A stretch of DNA of 64,000 bases from Thermomonas brevis (GCF_014395425.1 NZ_CP060711.1:2976001-3040000), one strand, 5' to 3'. Counted from the stretch's first letter, positions 21,359 to 33,520 are shown. Numbers and translations are program-made. Notes: generated by a model not told the origin, from the sequence alone.

Positions 21359-24207
21359 GCGACAAGACCGACAACCCGTACAAGTCCACCATCCTGCTGC
21401 CGGAAACCGCGTTCCCGATGCGCGGCGACCTGCCCAAGCGCGAGCCGGACACGCTGGCGCGCTGGGAGTCCGAGGGCCTGTACGCGCAGATCCGCGAGGC
21501 GGCGAAGGGCCGCCCGCAGTTCGTGCTGCACGACGGCCCGCCCTACGCCAACGGCGCGATCCACCTCGGCCACGCGGTCAACAAGATCCTCAAGGACATC
21601 ATCGTCAAGTCGAAGACGGTGGCCGGCTTCGACGCGCCCTACATCCCGGGCTGGGATTGCCACGGGCTGCCGATCGAGATCGCCATCGAGAAGAAGTGGG
21701 GCAAGGTCGGCGTCAAGCTCGACGCGGTCGCGTTCCGGCAGAAGTGCCGCGAATACGCCAGCGAGCAGATCGAAGTGCAGCGCCGCGACTTCAAGCGGCT
21801 CGGCGTGCTCGGCGACTGGGAACGCCCGTACCGCACGCTGGACTTCCGCTTCGAGGCCGACGAAATCCGCGCGCTGGCGAAGGTGGTGGACAACGGCCAC
21901 CTGCTGCGCGGCGTGAAGCCGGTCTACTGGTGCTTCGACTGCGGCAGCGCGCTGGCCGAGGCGGAGATCGAATACCAGGACAAGGTGTCGCCGGCCGTCG
22001 ATGTGGCTTACGCCGCGCGCAACCCGCAGCAGGCCAGCCGCGCGTTCGGCAGCGAGCTGCCGGAAGGCGTCGAGGTGGCGGTGCCGATCTGGACGACCAC
22101 GCCGTGGACGCTGCCGGCCTCGCTCGCCATTTCGCTGGGGCCGGAGCTGGATTACGTGCTGGCGGAAGGCCCGAGCAAGGCCGACGGCACGCGCCGCTGG
22201 CTGATCCTCGCCGAGGCGCTGGCCGAGAAGGCGCTCAAGCGCTACGGTGTGGACGAGGTGACGATCCTCGGTCGCGCCACCGGCGAGAAGCTCGAAGGCA
22301 TGCTGTTCGCGCATCCGTTCTACGACGAGCGCGATATCCCGATCCTGCTCGGCGACCACGTCAGCGCCGAGGACGGCACCGGCGCGGTGCATACCGCCCC
22401 CGGCCACGGTCAGGAAGACTTCGCGGTCAGCCAGAAGTACGGCCTCGTCGAGAAGTACACGGCGGCGCAGCTCAACCCGGTCGATGGGCGCGGCGTCTAT
22501 CTGCCTTCGACGCCGCCGGCGGGCGAGGTCGATCTCACCCAGTTGCACGTCTGGAAAGCCAACGACGCCCTCGTCGACGTGCTGCGCGCGAACGAGGCGC
22601 TGCTGGCCTTCAGCAAGCTCACCCACAGCTACCCGCACTGCTGGCGGCACAAGACGCCGATCGCGTTCCGCGCCACGCCGCAGTGGTTCATCTCGATGGA
22701 TCAGGCCCGCCTGCGCCGCGACGCGCTGGCCGCCATCGAGACGGTGAAGTGGTATCCCGAATGGGGGCAGGCGCGCATCGCCGGCATGGTCGAAGGCCGC
22801 CCGGACTGGACGATCTCGCGCCAGCGCACCTGGGGTGTGCCGATCGCGCTGTTCGTGCATCGCGAAACCGGCGACATCCACCCGCGCAGCGTCGAGTTGA
22901 TGCGGCAGGTGGCCGACCGGGTGGAGCAGGCCGGCATCGACGTCTGGTATTCGCTGGACGCCGCCGAGCTGCTGGGCGAGGAAGCGAAGAACTACGACAA
23001 GATCACCGACATCCTCGATGTCTGGTTCGATTCCGGCGTGACCCACGAAGGCGTGTTGCTGGAACGCGGCCTCGGTAAACCCGCCGATCTGTATCTGGAA
23101 GGCTCCGACCAGCATCGCGGCTGGTTCCAGTCCTCGCTGCTCACCGGCGTCGCCATCGACAAGGCCGCGCCGTACCGGCAATGCCTCACCCATGGCTTCA
23201 CCGTGGACGAGCACGGCCGCAAGATGTCGAAGTCGCTCGGCAACGGCATCGAGCCGCAGGACATCATGAAGACGCTGGGCGCGGACATCCTGCGCCTGTG
23301 GATCGCCAGCGCCGACTACAGCAACGAGATGTCGCTGTCGCAGGAAATCCTCAAGCGCAACGCCGACGCCTACCGCCGCATCCGCAACACCGCACGCTTC
23401 CTGCTCGGCAACCTGCACGGCTTCGAGCCGGCGCGCGACCTGCTGGCGCTGGACGACATGGTGGCGCTGGACCGCTGGATCGTGCATCGCGCCTGGCAGG
23501 TGCAGGAAGAGATCGCCAAGGCCTACGCGAACTACGACTTCGCCGCGGTGGTGCAGGCGCTGATGAACTTCTGCAGCGTCGATCTCGGCTCGCTGTACTT
23601 CGACGTCACCAAGGATCGCCTGTACACCATGCGCGAGGATTCGCGCGGGCGGCGCAGCGCGCAGTCGGCGATGTATCGCATCGCCGAGGCGTTCGCGCGC
23701 TGGATCGCGCCGGTGCTCAGCTTCACCGCAGACGAGATGTGGGGCTACCTGCCGGGCGAACATGCGGGCAACGTGCTGTTCACGACGTGGTACGACGGCC
23801 TTGCGCCGCTGCCGGACGATGCCGCGCTGTCGGCCAAGGACGTGGATGCGCTGCTAGCGCTGCGCGAGCAGATCGCCAAGGTGCTGGAGCCGATGCGCGC
23901 CGCCGGCGAGATCGGCGCCGCGCTGGACGCCGAAATCGAACTGCGCTGCGGCGTGGCCGACCAGAACTGGCTGGCTCCGCTGGCCGACGAGCTGCGCTTC
24001 CTGTTCATCAGCGGCGACGTGCGGGTGGTACCGGACGCGGAGGCGAAGGGCGTCATCGGCGTGTTCGCGCAGCCGACCGCCAAGCCCAAATGCGTACGCT
24101 GCTGGCACCACCGCGAGGACGTGGGTGCGCACGCGGCGCATCCTCTGCTGTGCGGGCGCTGCGTGTCGAACGTGGAAGGGCCGGGTGAGGAGCGTCAGTG
24201 GTTCTGA
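21355..24207 (+). CDS. ileS: Isoleucyl-tRNA synthetase
   Basis: Charges tRNA-Ile, with an editing domain. The 950 residues carry the class I signatures HLGH (in [18 protein letters not shown], about 60) and KMSKS (in [12 protein letters not shown]). The CP1 editing region is [10 protein letters not shown]. The C-terminal zinc-binding part has the cysteine pairs CVRC and CGRC. The start is the GTG at 21355, overlapping the ribF stop by four bases, and the family alignment begins directly after it ([12 protein letters not shown]). Confidence 0.97.
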   Translation: MSDKTDNPYKSTILLPETAFPMRGDLPKREPDTLARWESEGLYAQIREAAKGRPQFVLHDGPPYANGAIHLGHAVNKILKDIIVKSKTVAGFDAPYIPGWDCHGLPIEIAIEKKWGKVGVKLDAVAFRQKCREYASEQIEVQRRDFKRLGVLGDWERPYRTLDFRFEADEIRALAKVVDNGHLLRGVKPVYWCFDCGSALAEAEIEYQDKVSPAVDVAYAARNPQQASRAFGSELPEGVEVAVPIWTTTPWTLPASLAISLGPELDYVLAEGPSKADGTRRWLILAEALAEKALKRYGVDEVTILGRATGEKLEGMLFAHPFYDERDIPILLGDHVSAEDGTGAVHTAPGHGQEDFAVSQKYGLVEKYTAAQLNPVDGRGVYLPSTPPAGEVDLTQLHVWKANDALVDVLRANEALLAFSKLTHSYPHCWRHKTPIAFRATPQWFISMDQARLRRDALAAIETVKWYPEWGQARIAGMVEGRPDWTISRQRTWGVPIALFVHRETGDIHPRSVELMRQVADRVEQAGIDVWYSLDAAELLGEEAKNYDKITDILDVWFDSGVTHEGVLLERGLGKPADLYLEGSDQHRGWFQSSLLTGVAIDKAAPYRQCLTHGFTVDEHGRKMSKSLGNGIEPQDIMKTLGADILRLWIASADYSNEMSLSQEILKRNADAYRRIRNTARFLLGNLHGFEPARDLLALDDMVALDRWIVHRAWQVQEEIAKAYANYDFAAVVQALMNFCSVDLGSLYFDVTKDRLYTMREDSRGRRSAQSAMYRIAEAFARWIAPVLSFTADEMWGYLPGEHAGNVLFTTWYDGLAPLPDDAALSAKDVDALLALREQIAKVLEPMRAAGEIGAALDAEIELRCGVADQNWLAPLADELRFLFISGDVRVVPDAEAKGVIGVFAQPTAKPKCVRCWHHREDVGAHAAHPLLCGRCVSNVEGPGEERQWF

Positions 24208-24220
24208 GTCCTCTTTGCTG

Positions 24221-24300
24221 TCATTCCCGCGAAGGCGGGAATCCAGCGACTTTTGATTTAGGGTCTGGAAGACACTGGATCCCCGCCTTCGCGGGGATGA
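24221..24300. repeat. Inverted repeat with TCATTCCCGCGAAGGCGGGAATCCAG-type arms
   Basis: The left arm 24221-24246 and right arm 24275-24300 are reverse-complementary with few mismatches. Each arm is itself a hairpin (CCCGC-GAAG-GCGGG). This is the widespread REP/BIME-like palindrome of Xanthomonadaceae and related bacteria. It sits between ileS and lspA within an otherwise tight operon, so it could form a stable RNA structure in the transcript. Confidence 0.8.
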
Positions 24301-24310
24301 CGAGCAAAGA

Positions 24311-24814
24311 ATGACCACATCCCCCAAACCCAACGCTCTCCCTTGGCTCGCCGCCTCGGCATTGATCCTCGCCCTCGACCAGTGGTCGAAGGCGTGGGTC
24401 CTGAAAGCATTGCCCGAATACACCGCCGTGCCGGTGATCGACGGCTTCTGGAACTGGTATCGCACCTACAACACCGGCGCGGCCTTCAGCTTCCTGGCCG
24501 ACGCCGGCGGCTGGCAGAAGTACGTGTTCATGACGCTGGCGTTCGGCATCAGCGGGCTGATGGCGTGGATGCTTTCGCGCACGCCGCGCGGCGACTGGAA
24601 GCAGGCGCTGCCGCTGGCGATGGTGGTCGGCGGCGCGCTGGGCAACGTGATCGACCGTTTCGCCCACGGCCACGTGGTCGATTTCATCCAGTGGCACGTC
24701 GGCGAGCACTACTGGCCGGCGTTCAACGTCGCCGACTGCGCGGTAGTCGGCGGCGCCATCGGCATCGGCCTGTTCGGGCTGCTGGCGGGCAAGCCGCAGG
24801 CGAAGGGCGGATAA
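24311..24814 (+). CDS. lspA: Lipoprotein signal peptidase (signal peptidase II)
   Basis: Inner-membrane aspartyl protease that cleaves signal peptides of prolipoproteins. The 167 residues hold four membrane helices. The conserved parts are DQWSKAW near the N-terminus, [10 protein letters not shown], and the two catalytic aspartates in [15 protein letters not shown] and FNVADCAV. It lies seven bases before ispH, the usual order. Confidence 0.97.
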   Translation: MTTSPKPNALPWLAASALILALDQWSKAWVLKALPEYTAVPVIDGFWNWYRTYNTGAAFSFLADAGGWQKYVFMTLAFGISGLMAWMLSRTPRGDWKQALPLAMVVGGALGNVIDRFAHGHVVDFIQWHVGEHYWPAFNVADCAVVGGAIGIGLFGLLAGKPQAKGG

Positions 24815-24821
24815 TCGCGGC

Positions 24822-25772
24822 ATGGATGTCCTGCTCGCCAACCCTCGCGGCTTCTGCGCCGGCGTCGATCGCGCCATCGAGATCGTCAAGCGCACGCTGG
24901 AAGTCTTCGGTGCGCCGATCTACGTGCGCCACGAGGTCGTGCACAACAAGTTCGTGGTCGACGACCTGAAGGCGCGCGGCGCGGTGTTCGTCGAGGAACT
25001 CGATGAAGTGCCGGATGGCGCCACCGTCATCTTCAGCGCCCACGGCGTCTCGCAGGCGGTGCGCGCCGAGGCCGAGCGGCGCGGCCTCAAGGTGTTCGAC
25101 GCCACCTGCCCGCTGGTCACCAAGGTGCATCTGGAAGTCAGCCGGCAGAGCCGCCGCGGCCGCGACATGGTGCTGATCGGCCATGCCGGCCATCCCGAGG
25201 TGGAAGGCACGATGGGGCAGTGGCGCACCGACGGCGAAACCGGCGAGATCCACCTGGTCGAGGACATCGACGACGTTTCCGCGCTGGCGCTGAAGCAGCC
25301 GGACAACTGCGCCTACACCACCCAGACCACGCTCAGCGTGGACGACACCCGCGACGTCATCGCCGCGCTGAAGGCCAAGTACCCGGCCATCCAGGGGCCG
25401 AAGCACGACGACATCTGCTACGCCACCCAGAACCGTCAGGACGCCGTGCGCGAGCTGGTGCGCGGAGGCTGCGACGCGGTGCTGGTGGTCGGGTCGCCGA
25501 ACAGCTCCAACTCCAACCGCCTGCGCGAGCTGGCCGAGCGCGAGGGCGCGGCGGCGTGGCTGATCGACAACGCCGGGCAGATCGACCCGGCCTGGATCGC
25601 CGGTCGCAAGCGGGTCGGCGTCACCGCCGGCGCCTCGGCCCCGGAAGTGCTGGTGCAGGGCGTGTTGGAGCGGCTGCACGCGCTGGGCGCGCCGGACGTG
25701 CGCGAACTGCACGGGGAACCGGAAAACATGATCTTCGCCCTGCCCAAGGAGCTGCGGCGGCTGGCGGATTGA
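24822..25772 (+). CDS. ispH: 4-hydroxy-3-methylbut-2-enyl diphosphate reductase
   Basis: Last enzyme of the MEP isoprenoid pathway, an Fe-S protein producing IPP and DMAPP. The 316 residues include the N-terminal [19 protein letters not shown], whose cysteine is a cluster ligand. The other ligand cysteines are in [10 protein letters not shown] and [10 protein letters not shown], and [11 protein letters not shown] and SAHGVS complete the substrate site. The gene closes the ribF-ileS-lspA-ispH block and is followed by a tRNA gene. Confidence 0.97.
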   Translation: MDVLLANPRGFCAGVDRAIEIVKRTLEVFGAPIYVRHEVVHNKFVVDDLKARGAVFVEELDEVPDGATVIFSAHGVSQAVRAEAERRGLKVFDATCPLVTKVHLEVSRQSRRGRDMVLIGHAGHPEVEGTMGQWRTDGETGEIHLVEDIDDVSALALKQPDNCAYTTQTTLSVDDTRDVIAALKAKYPAIQGPKHDDICYATQNRQDAVRELVRGGCDAVLVVGSPNSSNSNRLRELAEREGAAAWLIDNAGQIDPAWIAGRKRVGVTAGASAPEVLVQGVLERLHALGAPDVRELHGEPENMIFALPKELRRLAD

Positions 25773-25800
25773 GCCGGCACCCGCTAGAATTGCCCGCCTT

Positions 25801-25876
25801 GCCGGAGTAGCTCAGTTGGTAGAGCACGTCATTCGTAATGATGGGGTCGTAGGTTCGATTCCTATCTCCGGCACCA
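25801..25876 (+). tRNA. tRNA-Thr (anticodon CGU)
   Basis: A complete 76-base cloverleaf: acceptor stem GCCGGAG/CTCCGGC, D-arm GCTCAGTTGGTAGAGC, T-arm GTAGGTTCGATTCCTAT, and encoded CCA. The anticodon loop TTCGTAA at 25832-25838 places CGT at 25834-25836, reading ACG threonine codons. A TAGAAT -10 lies at 25785-25790, and a strong bidirectional terminator follows. Confidence 0.96.
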
Positions 25877-25885
25877 AGCACCAGC

Positions 25886-25915
25886 AAAAAGGCCGCCCGA
25901 AAGGGCGGCCTTTTT
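25886..25915. terminator. Bidirectional terminator after tRNA-Thr
   Basis: The stem AAAAAGGCCGCCC, loop GAAA and return arm GGGCGGCC followed by TTTTTGTTTT. It ends the tRNA transcript on the plus strand and, with the A-run on the left, can also end the minus-strand gene at 25944-27077. Confidence 0.92.
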
Positions 25916-25943
25916 GTTTTCCGGTGCCGAGGGAGCCCGCCGG

Positions 25944-27077
25944 CTACACCACCAGGTCGAGCTGCTGCAGCGTGCCGGCGCCGCCGTCCTCGCGCAGGTA
26001 GAGGCCGCTGGCGCGCACCGCGCCCTGCAGCGCGTTGGCATTGTCCTTGAGGGAGAACGGCGTGTCCGCCTTGCCCAGGTACAGCGCGCCGACGCCCTGC
26101 TGTTGCAGGCCCACCAGCTGGTCCTTGCCGCTGCCGTCGCGGGTCCAGACCCGCAGGCGGGAGAACACCGCGTCGCGTTCGTCGATCCAGCCGTTGCCGT
26201 CGTCGTCGTACCGGGCGAGGTCGGCGAAGCCGTCGCCGCTGGCGGCGCCGAACAGCTCGCTGCCGTCGTCGATCCGGCCGTTGCCGTTGCGGTCGAGGGC
26301 GAGGAAGCCGCTGCCGGGCGCGACGAAGCGCATGTCGTCGGCCTTGCCGTCGACGTCGAGGTCGAACTTGAAGGTGGTCTGGGACAACTGCGCAGCGGTG
26401 CCGCCGAAATTGATCACCAGCGGGTCCTTCAGCGCGTCGCCGGCGCGCACCGACAGGCTGGTGCGGCTGGCGAACTCGCGGCTCATGTTCAGCTCCAGCG
26501 ACAGCGCGATTTCCTTGCCGTCGGCGGTGCGCACGATGCCCTGCGCGGTGAACTGCGTGGTTTCGCTTTCGAAGCGGGTTTCATCGAGGGTGTAGGTCGC
26601 GCCCCAGCCGGCGTTGCCGCTGCCGGCGGCCGGCCGCTGCGTCGTGCCCAGCTTCGATGCGGCTTCGGACAGCTCCGGCGGCACCTGCGCGGCCGTTGCG
26701 TCCAGGTCGCCGGCGTCGAAGACCTCCATCGCGCGGCCGGTGATCTGCTCCACCAGCAGCCGGACCAGGGTGACTTTCAGGTCGGCGATGTCGTCCACGC
26801 TGGCGTCGGCATCGCCGGCGGGGGAGGTCGCGTTCGCCGCCGGCGCGGTCTGCACCGCGGTCGGCGCAGCGGAAACCGGCGGACGCAGCGCCTGCTGGCT
26901 GAGGGTCACCTGCATGCCGCCGGCCTTCATGCGCAGGCTTTCGCTGGTGGATTCGTACTGCAGGCGCTGGCGGCCGTTCGGGCCGTCGCGCCACGCGTTC
27001 AGCGATTCCTGCCGGCGCTGGTATTCCAGCGAGGCATGGCTGCCGGTCAGCTGCAGGGTGGAGCCGGAGACGATCAT
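25944..27077 (-). CDS. Protein with EF-hand/dockerin-like Ca-binding repeats (unknown function)
   Basis: A 377-residue protein without a signal peptide. The N-terminal half is Ala/Gln-rich and of low complexity. The C-terminal half contains Asp-rich loops: DLDVDGKADDM (about 245), LDRNGNGRIDDGSELFG (about 265) and YDDDGNGWIDERDAVFSRLRVW (about 290). The D-x-N/D-x-D/N-G spacing fits calcium-binding EF-hand-like loops found in many hypothetical proteins of Pseudomonas and Xanthomonadaceae. No enzymatic motif is visible. The gene is divergent from radA, with 126 bases between them. Confidence 0.75.
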   Translation of the reverse strand: MIVSGSTLQLTGSHASLEYQRRQESLNAWRDGPNGRQRLQYESTSESLRMKAGGMQVTLSQQALRPPVSAAPTAVQTAPAANATSPAGDADASVDDIADLKVTLVRLLVEQITGRAMEVFDAGDLDATAAQVPPELSEAASKLGTTQRPAAGSGNAGWGATYTLDETRFESETTQFTAQGIVRTADGKEIALSLELNMSREFASRTSLSVRAGDALKDPLVINFGGTAAQLSQTTFKFDLDVDGKADDMRFVAPGSGFLALDRNGNGRIDDGSELFGAASGDGFADLARYDDDGNGWIDERDAVFSRLRVWTRDGSGKDQLVGLQQQGVGALYLGKADTPFSLKDNANALQGAVRASGLYLREDGGAGTLQQLDLVV

Positions 27078-27203
27078 GGCGGGGGAAGGGAGGGAGGCCC
27101 ATCGTCGTTAGCGTCCGCCCGCGCGGAAACTTGAGTCGCGTCGTCTCGGCAATTGCGACATCCGCCGGCTAAAGTGGCCGCAGTCCCGTTCCGCGAACCA
27201 CCG

Positions 27204-28610
<1,407 letters not shown>

Positions 28611-28634
28611 ACGGGCGAGCGGGGCGGACCCCGC

Positions 28635-30233
28635 TCAGTGCCCGCCACCCGCGGGCGCGCCGCCGGTCTTGGCCCCGAACGGCGGCTTCGCCAGCCACAC
28701 GAACAGGATCACGCCGAGGAAGATGATTCCGAGCAGGTGGAAGATCTCGTTGAAGCCGATCTGCGCGGCCTGGTTGGAGATCATCCGTTCCAGCACCGCC
28801 GCGCCGCGCTGGAGGTCGCCGCCGCCGTACTGCGCCACGGCCTGCATCGCGTCGGGGTCGAGGCCGGACACCCGCTCGGTCATGTGCGCGTGGTGGACCG
28901 CGCCGCGCTCGCTCCAGGCGTAGGTGGTCAGCGAGGCGGCGAAGCTGCCGCCCAGCGTGCGCACGAAGGTGGCCAGGCCCGAGCCCGCCGCGATCTCGTG
29001 CGGCTCCAGATCGGACAGCAGGATCTGCAAGACCGGCATGAAGAACAGCGCCACGCCCAGCCCTTGGAACAGCTGCACCAGCGCCACGTGGTGGAAGTCC
29101 ACGTCGAGGTTGAAGTGCGAGCGCGCGAAGCTGGTCAGCGACATCGCCACGAAGGCGAAGCTGGCGAGCAGGCGCAGGTCGAAGCGGTTGGCGTACTTGC
29201 CGACGAACGGGGTCAGGATCACCGGCAGGATGCCGATCGGCGCGGTGGCGAAGCCGGCCCAGATGGCGGTGTAGCCGAGGTTGCGCTGCAGCCACAGCGG
29301 CACCAGGATGCCGACGCTGAAGAACGCGCCGTAGGCCACGGTCATCGCGATGGTGCCGGAACGGAAGTTGCGGTGGCGGAACAGGCGCAGGTTGACGATG
29401 GGGTCCTTGTCGGTCAGCTCCCAGATCACGAACACCGCCAGTGCGATCGCCGACACGATGGCCAGCATCACGATGGTGGGCGAGGCGAACCAGTCCTCGT
29501 CGTTGCCGAGGTCCAGCAGCACCTGCAGCGCGCCCACGCCGAGCACCAGCGTGGCCAGGCCGACGTAGTCCATCTTCGGCTTCTCCAGCCGCTCGGGCCG
29601 GCCCTTCAGCTGCCGGCCGACCACGGTGCTGGCGAAGATGCCGATGGGAATGTTGATGAAGAAGATCCATTCCCAGCTGTAGTTGTCGGTGATCCAGCCG
29701 CCGAGGATCGGGCCGGCGATGGGCGCGACCACCGTGACCATCGCCAGCAGCGCGATGGCTTGGCCGCGCCGCGCGGGCGGATAGATCGACAGCAGCAGCG
29801 CCTGCGTCACCGGGTACATCGGCCCGGCCACGAAGCCCTGCAGCGCGCGCGCCACCACCAGCAGGCCCATGCTGTGGGCGATGCCGCACAGGAACGAGGC
29901 CATCACGAACGCCAGCGTCGACCACATGAACAGCTTGCGTTCGCCGAACTTGCGGGTCATCCAGCCGGTCAGCGGCAGGGCGATCGCGGTGCTGACCGCG
30001 AACGAGGTGATCACCCACGTCGCCTGGTTGGCGCTGCCGCCGAGGTTGCCGGAGATGGCCGGCAGCGAGACGTTGGCGATGGTGGTGTCCAGCACCTGCA
30101 TGAAGCTGGCCAGCGCGAGCCCCAGCGTGGTCAGCGCGACGTTGGGCGGGCGGAAGTCGGACGGCGCGGCCGTGGCCTCGCGGCCGGGCGGCAGGCCCAT
30201 CGATTCTTCTTCCTGGGCGATGGTGTTGGCCAT
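28635..30233 (-). CDS. emrB: DHA2-family multidrug efflux transporter, EmrB type
   Basis: Proton-driven 14-helix inner-membrane drug exporter of 532 residues. The motif ASFMQVLDTTIANVSLPAISG in the first helix is a hallmark of EmrB/QacA proteins, and the motif-C-like segment GPILGGWITDNYSWEWIFFIN follows helix 5. With the EmrA-like adaptor and NodT-like outer-membrane channel encoded upstream on the same strand it should form a tripartite pump. The MarR gene at the head of the operon is the probable repressor. Confidence 0.92.
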   Translation of the reverse strand: MANTIAQEEESMGLPPGREATAAPSDFRPPNVALTTLGLALASFMQVLDTTIANVSLPAISGNLGGSANQATWVITSFAVSTAIALPLTGWMTRKFGERKLFMWSTLAFVMASFLCGIAHSMGLLVVARALQGFVAGPMYPVTQALLLSIYPPARRGQAIALLAMVTVVAPIAGPILGGWITDNYSWEWIFFINIPIGIFASTVVGRQLKGRPERLEKPKMDYVGLATLVLGVGALQVLLDLGNDEDWFASPTIVMLAIVSAIALAVFVIWELTDKDPIVNLRLFRHRNFRSGTIAMTVAYGAFFSVGILVPLWLQRNLGYTAIWAGFATAPIGILPVILTPFVGKYANRFDLRLLASFAFVAMSLTSFARSHFNLDVDFHHVALVQLFQGLGVALFFMPVLQILLSDLEPHEIAAGSGLATFVRTLGGSFAASLTTYAWSERGAVHHAHMTERVSGLDPDAMQAVAQYGGGDLQRGAAVLERMISNQAAQIGFNEIFHLLGIIFLGVILFVWLAKPPFGAKTGGAPAGGGH

Positions 30234-30358
30234 GGGGGCTCGGTTGCTGGGGAAGGTGCAGGAGCGGCAATCGCTTGACTGCCGGCTTGGCGGCGCCCGT
30301 CACCACGAGGAGAGGGGAGGGAACGACGCGCTACCAGCGCGACTCCTGCGAAGGGGGA

Positions 30359-31579
30359 TCAGGACTTGCGGTTCTGCGGCAGGTTGCCGGCGATGGTCTT
30401 TTCGATCAGCGCGTCGGCGTCGTGCAATTGCCGGGCGTAGGCGTCGGTGGTCAGCACCGGCTTGTCTGCGGGCGTGGCCGGCAGCACCGCGCCGCCCTGG
30501 TCGCGCACGCTGACGTCGGCCGACATGCTCATGCCCAGGCGCAGCGGATGCTCGCGCAGCTGCTTAGGATCGAGCTGGATGCGCACCGGGATGCGCTGGA
30601 CGATCTTGATCCAGTTGCCGCTGGCGTTCTGCGCCGGCAGCAGGGCGAACGCGCTGCCGGTGCCGAGGCCCAGACTGACCAGCTTGCCGTCGAACTCCAC
30701 GTCGCTGCCGTAGACGTCGGCGGTGAGCTTCACCGGCTGGCCCAGGCGCATGTTGTGCAGCTGGGTTTCCTTGAAGTTGGCGTCCACCCACACCTGCTCC
30801 AGCGGGATCACCGCCATCAGCGGGCCGCCCGGCTGCACGCGCTGGCCCAACTGCACGCTGCGCTTGGCGACGTAGCCGTCGATCGGAGCGACGACGGCGG
30901 CGCGCTGCAGATTCAGGTAGGCCTGCCGCAGCTGCGCGGCGGCGGCCTGCACCTGCGGCTGGCTGGCCACGGTGGTGGCATCGACCAGCGCGCGGCTGCG
31001 CGACAACTGCCCGCTGGAGGCCGACAGCGCGGCTTCCGCGGCCTTCAGCTGCGCCTGCGCGTGGGCCAGTTCCTCGGACGACACCGCGCCGCTGGCGACC
31101 AGCCCGCTGCGGCGGGCCACGTCGGCGCGCGCCTGCGCCACCGCCACTTCGCGCGCGGCGATGTCGGCCTGCGCGGCGTCCACGCTGCTGTACAGGCCGC
31201 GCACCTGGCGCACGGTGGCGGCGAGGTTGGCTTCGGCCTGCTCGAAGGCGACCTGGGCGTCGTTCGGGTCGAGCTGCACCAGCACCTGGCCGGCTTTCAC
31301 CCGCATGCCGTCGTCGGCGTTGATCGCCACCACGGTGCCCGGCGTCTGCGCGGTGACGCTGACGATGTTGCCCTGCACATAGGCGTCGTCGGTGTCCTGG
31401 TGCCAGCGCGCCACCAGCAGGTAGTAGGCCAGCCAGGCGGCGCCCAGCACCAGCACGGCGACCAGCAGGATCAGCAGCGCGCGCTTGCGCTTGCCGTTGG
31501 CGGGCTTGAGCGAACTCTGCGAGGCGGGCAGCGGGGCGCCCTTGCCGGCGGACGTGTTCGGAGTGGTTTCGGTGGTCAT
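30359..31579 (-). CDS. emrA: Membrane fusion protein of the efflux pump, EmrA type
   Basis: Periplasmic adaptor of 406 residues linking EmrB to the outer-membrane channel. One membrane anchor lies at about residues 33-53. HlyD-type features follow: DTDDAYVQGNIVSVTAQTPG (lipoyl half), a long Ala/Gln-rich coiled-coil hairpin (about 110-220) and VVAPIDGYVAKRSVQLGQRVQPG (second lipoyl half). A gap of about 125 bases separates it from emrB, without a clear terminator. Confidence 0.93.
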   Translation of the reverse strand: MTTETTPNTSAGKGAPLPASQSSLKPANGKRKRALLILLVAVLVLGAAWLAYYLLVARWHQDTDDAYVQGNIVSVTAQTPGTVVAINADDGMRVKAGQVLVQLDPNDAQVAFEQAEANLAATVRQVRGLYSSVDAAQADIAAREVAVAQARADVARRSGLVASGAVSSEELAHAQAQLKAAEAALSASSGQLSRSRALVDATTVASQPQVQAAAAQLRQAYLNLQRAAVVAPIDGYVAKRSVQLGQRVQPGGPLMAVIPLEQVWVDANFKETQLHNMRLGQPVKLTADVYGSDVEFDGKLVSLGLGTGSAFALLPAQNASGNWIKIVQRIPVRIQLDPKQLREHPLRLGMSMSADVSVRDQGGAVLPATPADKPVLTTDAYARQLHDADALIEKTIAGNLPQNRKS

Positions 31580-31587
31580 GGGGACGC

Positions 31588-33033
31588 TCAGTTCGATGCG
31601 GTGGTGTTGGGGGATGCGACCTCGAGCCCGCCGCCGAGGGCGCGGTTCAGGTCGATGCCGGCGGCGTAGCGCTGCGCGCGCAGGCCGGCAGCTTGCTGTT
31701 CGATCTGCAACAGCGGCTTCTGCGCGGCGAGCACGTCGAGCTGGGTGCCCAGGCCCGCCTTGTAGCGCGCCTGCGCGAGGTCCAGCGCGGAGCTGGCGGC
31801 GGCCTGCGCCTGTTGCAGCGAGGCGCCCTGTTCGTCCAGCGAGCGGATCGCCTGCAGCGCGTCGACCACGTCGTGCAGGGCCTGCACGGCGGTGGCGTCG
31901 TAGTCGGCGACCGCGAGGTCGTAGTCGGCGTCGCGCGCGGCCAGGTTGTTGCGCAGGCGGCCGCCGTCGAAGATCGGCAGGCTGATCGCCGGGCCGCCGA
32001 AGCCGAGCAGGGAATCGCTGCGGAACAGATCGGAGAAGCCGGTCGAGGCGAGCCCGACCAGTCCGCTCAGGTCGATGCTCGGCTTGAAGCTGGCCTTGGC
32101 CGTCCTGATGCCCTGCGCGGCGGCTTCCACCCGCCAGCGCGCCGCCACCACGTCGGGGCGATGGCCCAGCAGTTCGCTGGGGAGCGCGGACGGCAGCGCG
32201 GGCGCGGGGGCCTTCAGCAGCTGCGGACGCGCGATCGCGAGGCCGCGATCCGGTCCTTGCCCCAGCAGCGCCGCCAACGCGTTGCGCAGCGCGTCGATCT
32301 GCTGCTGCGCGGCGCCGCCCTGCGCCTTGGCGGTGGCGATCATGGTTTCGGTGTTGCGCAGCGCGATGCGGTTGTCGAGGCCGGCATCGACGCGCTGCTT
32401 CGCCAATTGCAGCAGGCGCTCGCTGCGCGCCTGCTCGCGGTTGGCGACGTCCAGCGCATCGAACGCCTGCGCCAGCGCCACGTAGCCGCGCGCCACGTTG
32501 GCCGCCAGCGCCAGCCGCGCGGCCTGCGCCTCGACCTGCAGCGCGTGGGTCTGGTCGAGCGCGGCCTCGTACTCGGCGCGCTTGCCGCCCCAGACGTCCA
32601 GCGGCCAGTCGAAGTTCACCATCAGCACGGCGTTGTGCATCAGCTGACCGCCGATCTCGTCGCCGGCCAGGCCTTCCGGCAGCTGCGCCACCGCGTACTG
32701 CGCGCTGCCGCCGAGGGTCGGCTTGCGCGCGGCGTCTGCCAGCCCGGCCTGCGCCTGGGCCTTGCGCACGCGAGCGTCGGCCGCCGCCAGCGAGGGCGTG
32801 CCGCGCAGGGCTTCGTCGACCAGCGCGTCCAGCTGCGGGTCGCCCAGCGCGCGCCACCAGTCCCGGTTCGGGAAGGCTGCGTCGCTCAGCGGCGCACCGG
32901 CGAGGCTGCGCGCCAGCGCGTAGCCGGCGGGATCAACGGGGGCGGACGCCGGCTGCAAGTCGCCGGTACTGGCGCAGCCGGAAACCAGCAGAACGCCGGC
33001 GAGGGCGGCGGCGAGGGGGAGGGATCGGGACAT
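31588..33033 (-). CDS. Outer-membrane efflux lipoprotein, NodT/OprM family
   Basis: TolC-like channel subunit of 481 residues. The lipobox LLVSGCAS gives a lipoprotein with acylated cysteine at about residue 19. Two repeats of the outer-membrane efflux protein domain cover about 60-260 and 270-460, including FPNRDWWRALGDPQLDALVDEAL near the start. It lies nine bases before emrA, so the operon encodes the whole tripartite pump. Confidence 0.92.
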   Translation of the reverse strand: MSRSLPLAAALAGVLLVSGCASTGDLQPASAPVDPAGYALARSLAGAPLSDAAFPNRDWWRALGDPQLDALVDEALRGTPSLAAADARVRKAQAQAGLADAARKPTLGGSAQYAVAQLPEGLAGDEIGGQLMHNAVLMVNFDWPLDVWGGKRAEYEAALDQTHALQVEAQAARLALAANVARGYVALAQAFDALDVANREQARSERLLQLAKQRVDAGLDNRIALRNTETMIATAKAQGGAAQQQIDALRNALAALLGQGPDRGLAIARPQLLKAPAPALPSALPSELLGHRPDVVAARWRVEAAAQGIRTAKASFKPSIDLSGLVGLASTGFSDLFRSDSLLGFGGPAISLPIFDGGRLRNNLAARDADYDLAVADYDATAVQALHDVVDALQAIRSLDEQGASLQQAQAAASSALDLAQARYKAGLGTQLDVLAAQKPLLQIEQQAAGLRAQRYAAGIDLNRALGGGLEVASPNTTASN

Positions 33034-33039
33034 CGGGGC

Positions 33040-33498
33040 TCAGTCCGTGGAAAGGAGGTTGTCGCGCACCTGCTCGAGCAGGCCGGTCAGCAGGGTACGC
33101 GTGGCGTCGTCCATGCCGTGCAACGCGCGTTCGCGCACGCGCCGGCCGCACTGGTCGACGTCGCCCCAGAGCTTGCGGCCGGCGTCGGTGAGGTGGATGT
33201 GCAGGGCGCGGCGGTCGCTGGGATCGGCCACGCGCACCAGCAGGCCGCGGGCTTCCAGCTTGTCCAGCAGGCGGGTCATCGCGCCGGGGTTGAGGTCGGC
33301 GGCGCGGGCGAGGTCGGTGACGCCGGCAGTGCCGGTGGCGAGCTTCTTGATCGCGATGAACTGGCTGAAGGTCAGGTCGTGGCCGGCGGCGGCCAGCTCC
33401 CGCTCCATCCGCGCCCACATGGCGTCGCGGACCTGGCGGAACAGCAGGCCCAGGGCGGAACCGCTGCAGGCTTCGGCGGGGGTGGCGTGTTCGTGCAT
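33040..33498 (-). CDS. MarR-family transcriptional regulator (EmrR-like)
   Basis: A 152-residue winged-helix regulator. The recognition region is VTDLARAADLNPGAMTRLLDKLEARGLL, and the wing is VADPSDRRALHIHLTDAG. The ATG at 33498 is taken; a TTG further upstream would also be in frame. It is the first gene of the efflux operon, six bases before the NodT gene. By analogy with E. coli EmrR it is probably a drug-responsive autorepressor. A repeat containing TTGCAT motifs lies just upstream. Confidence 0.9.
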   Translation of the reverse strand: MHEHATPAEACSGSALGLLFRQVRDAMWARMERELAAAGHDLTFSQFIAIKKLATGTAGVTDLARAADLNPGAMTRLLDKLEARGLLVRVADPSDRRALHIHLTDAGRKLWGDVDQCGRRVRERALHGMDDATRTLLTGLLEQVRDNLLSTD

Positions 33499-33520
33499 GG
33501 GGCGGCATTTTGCTGGCCCA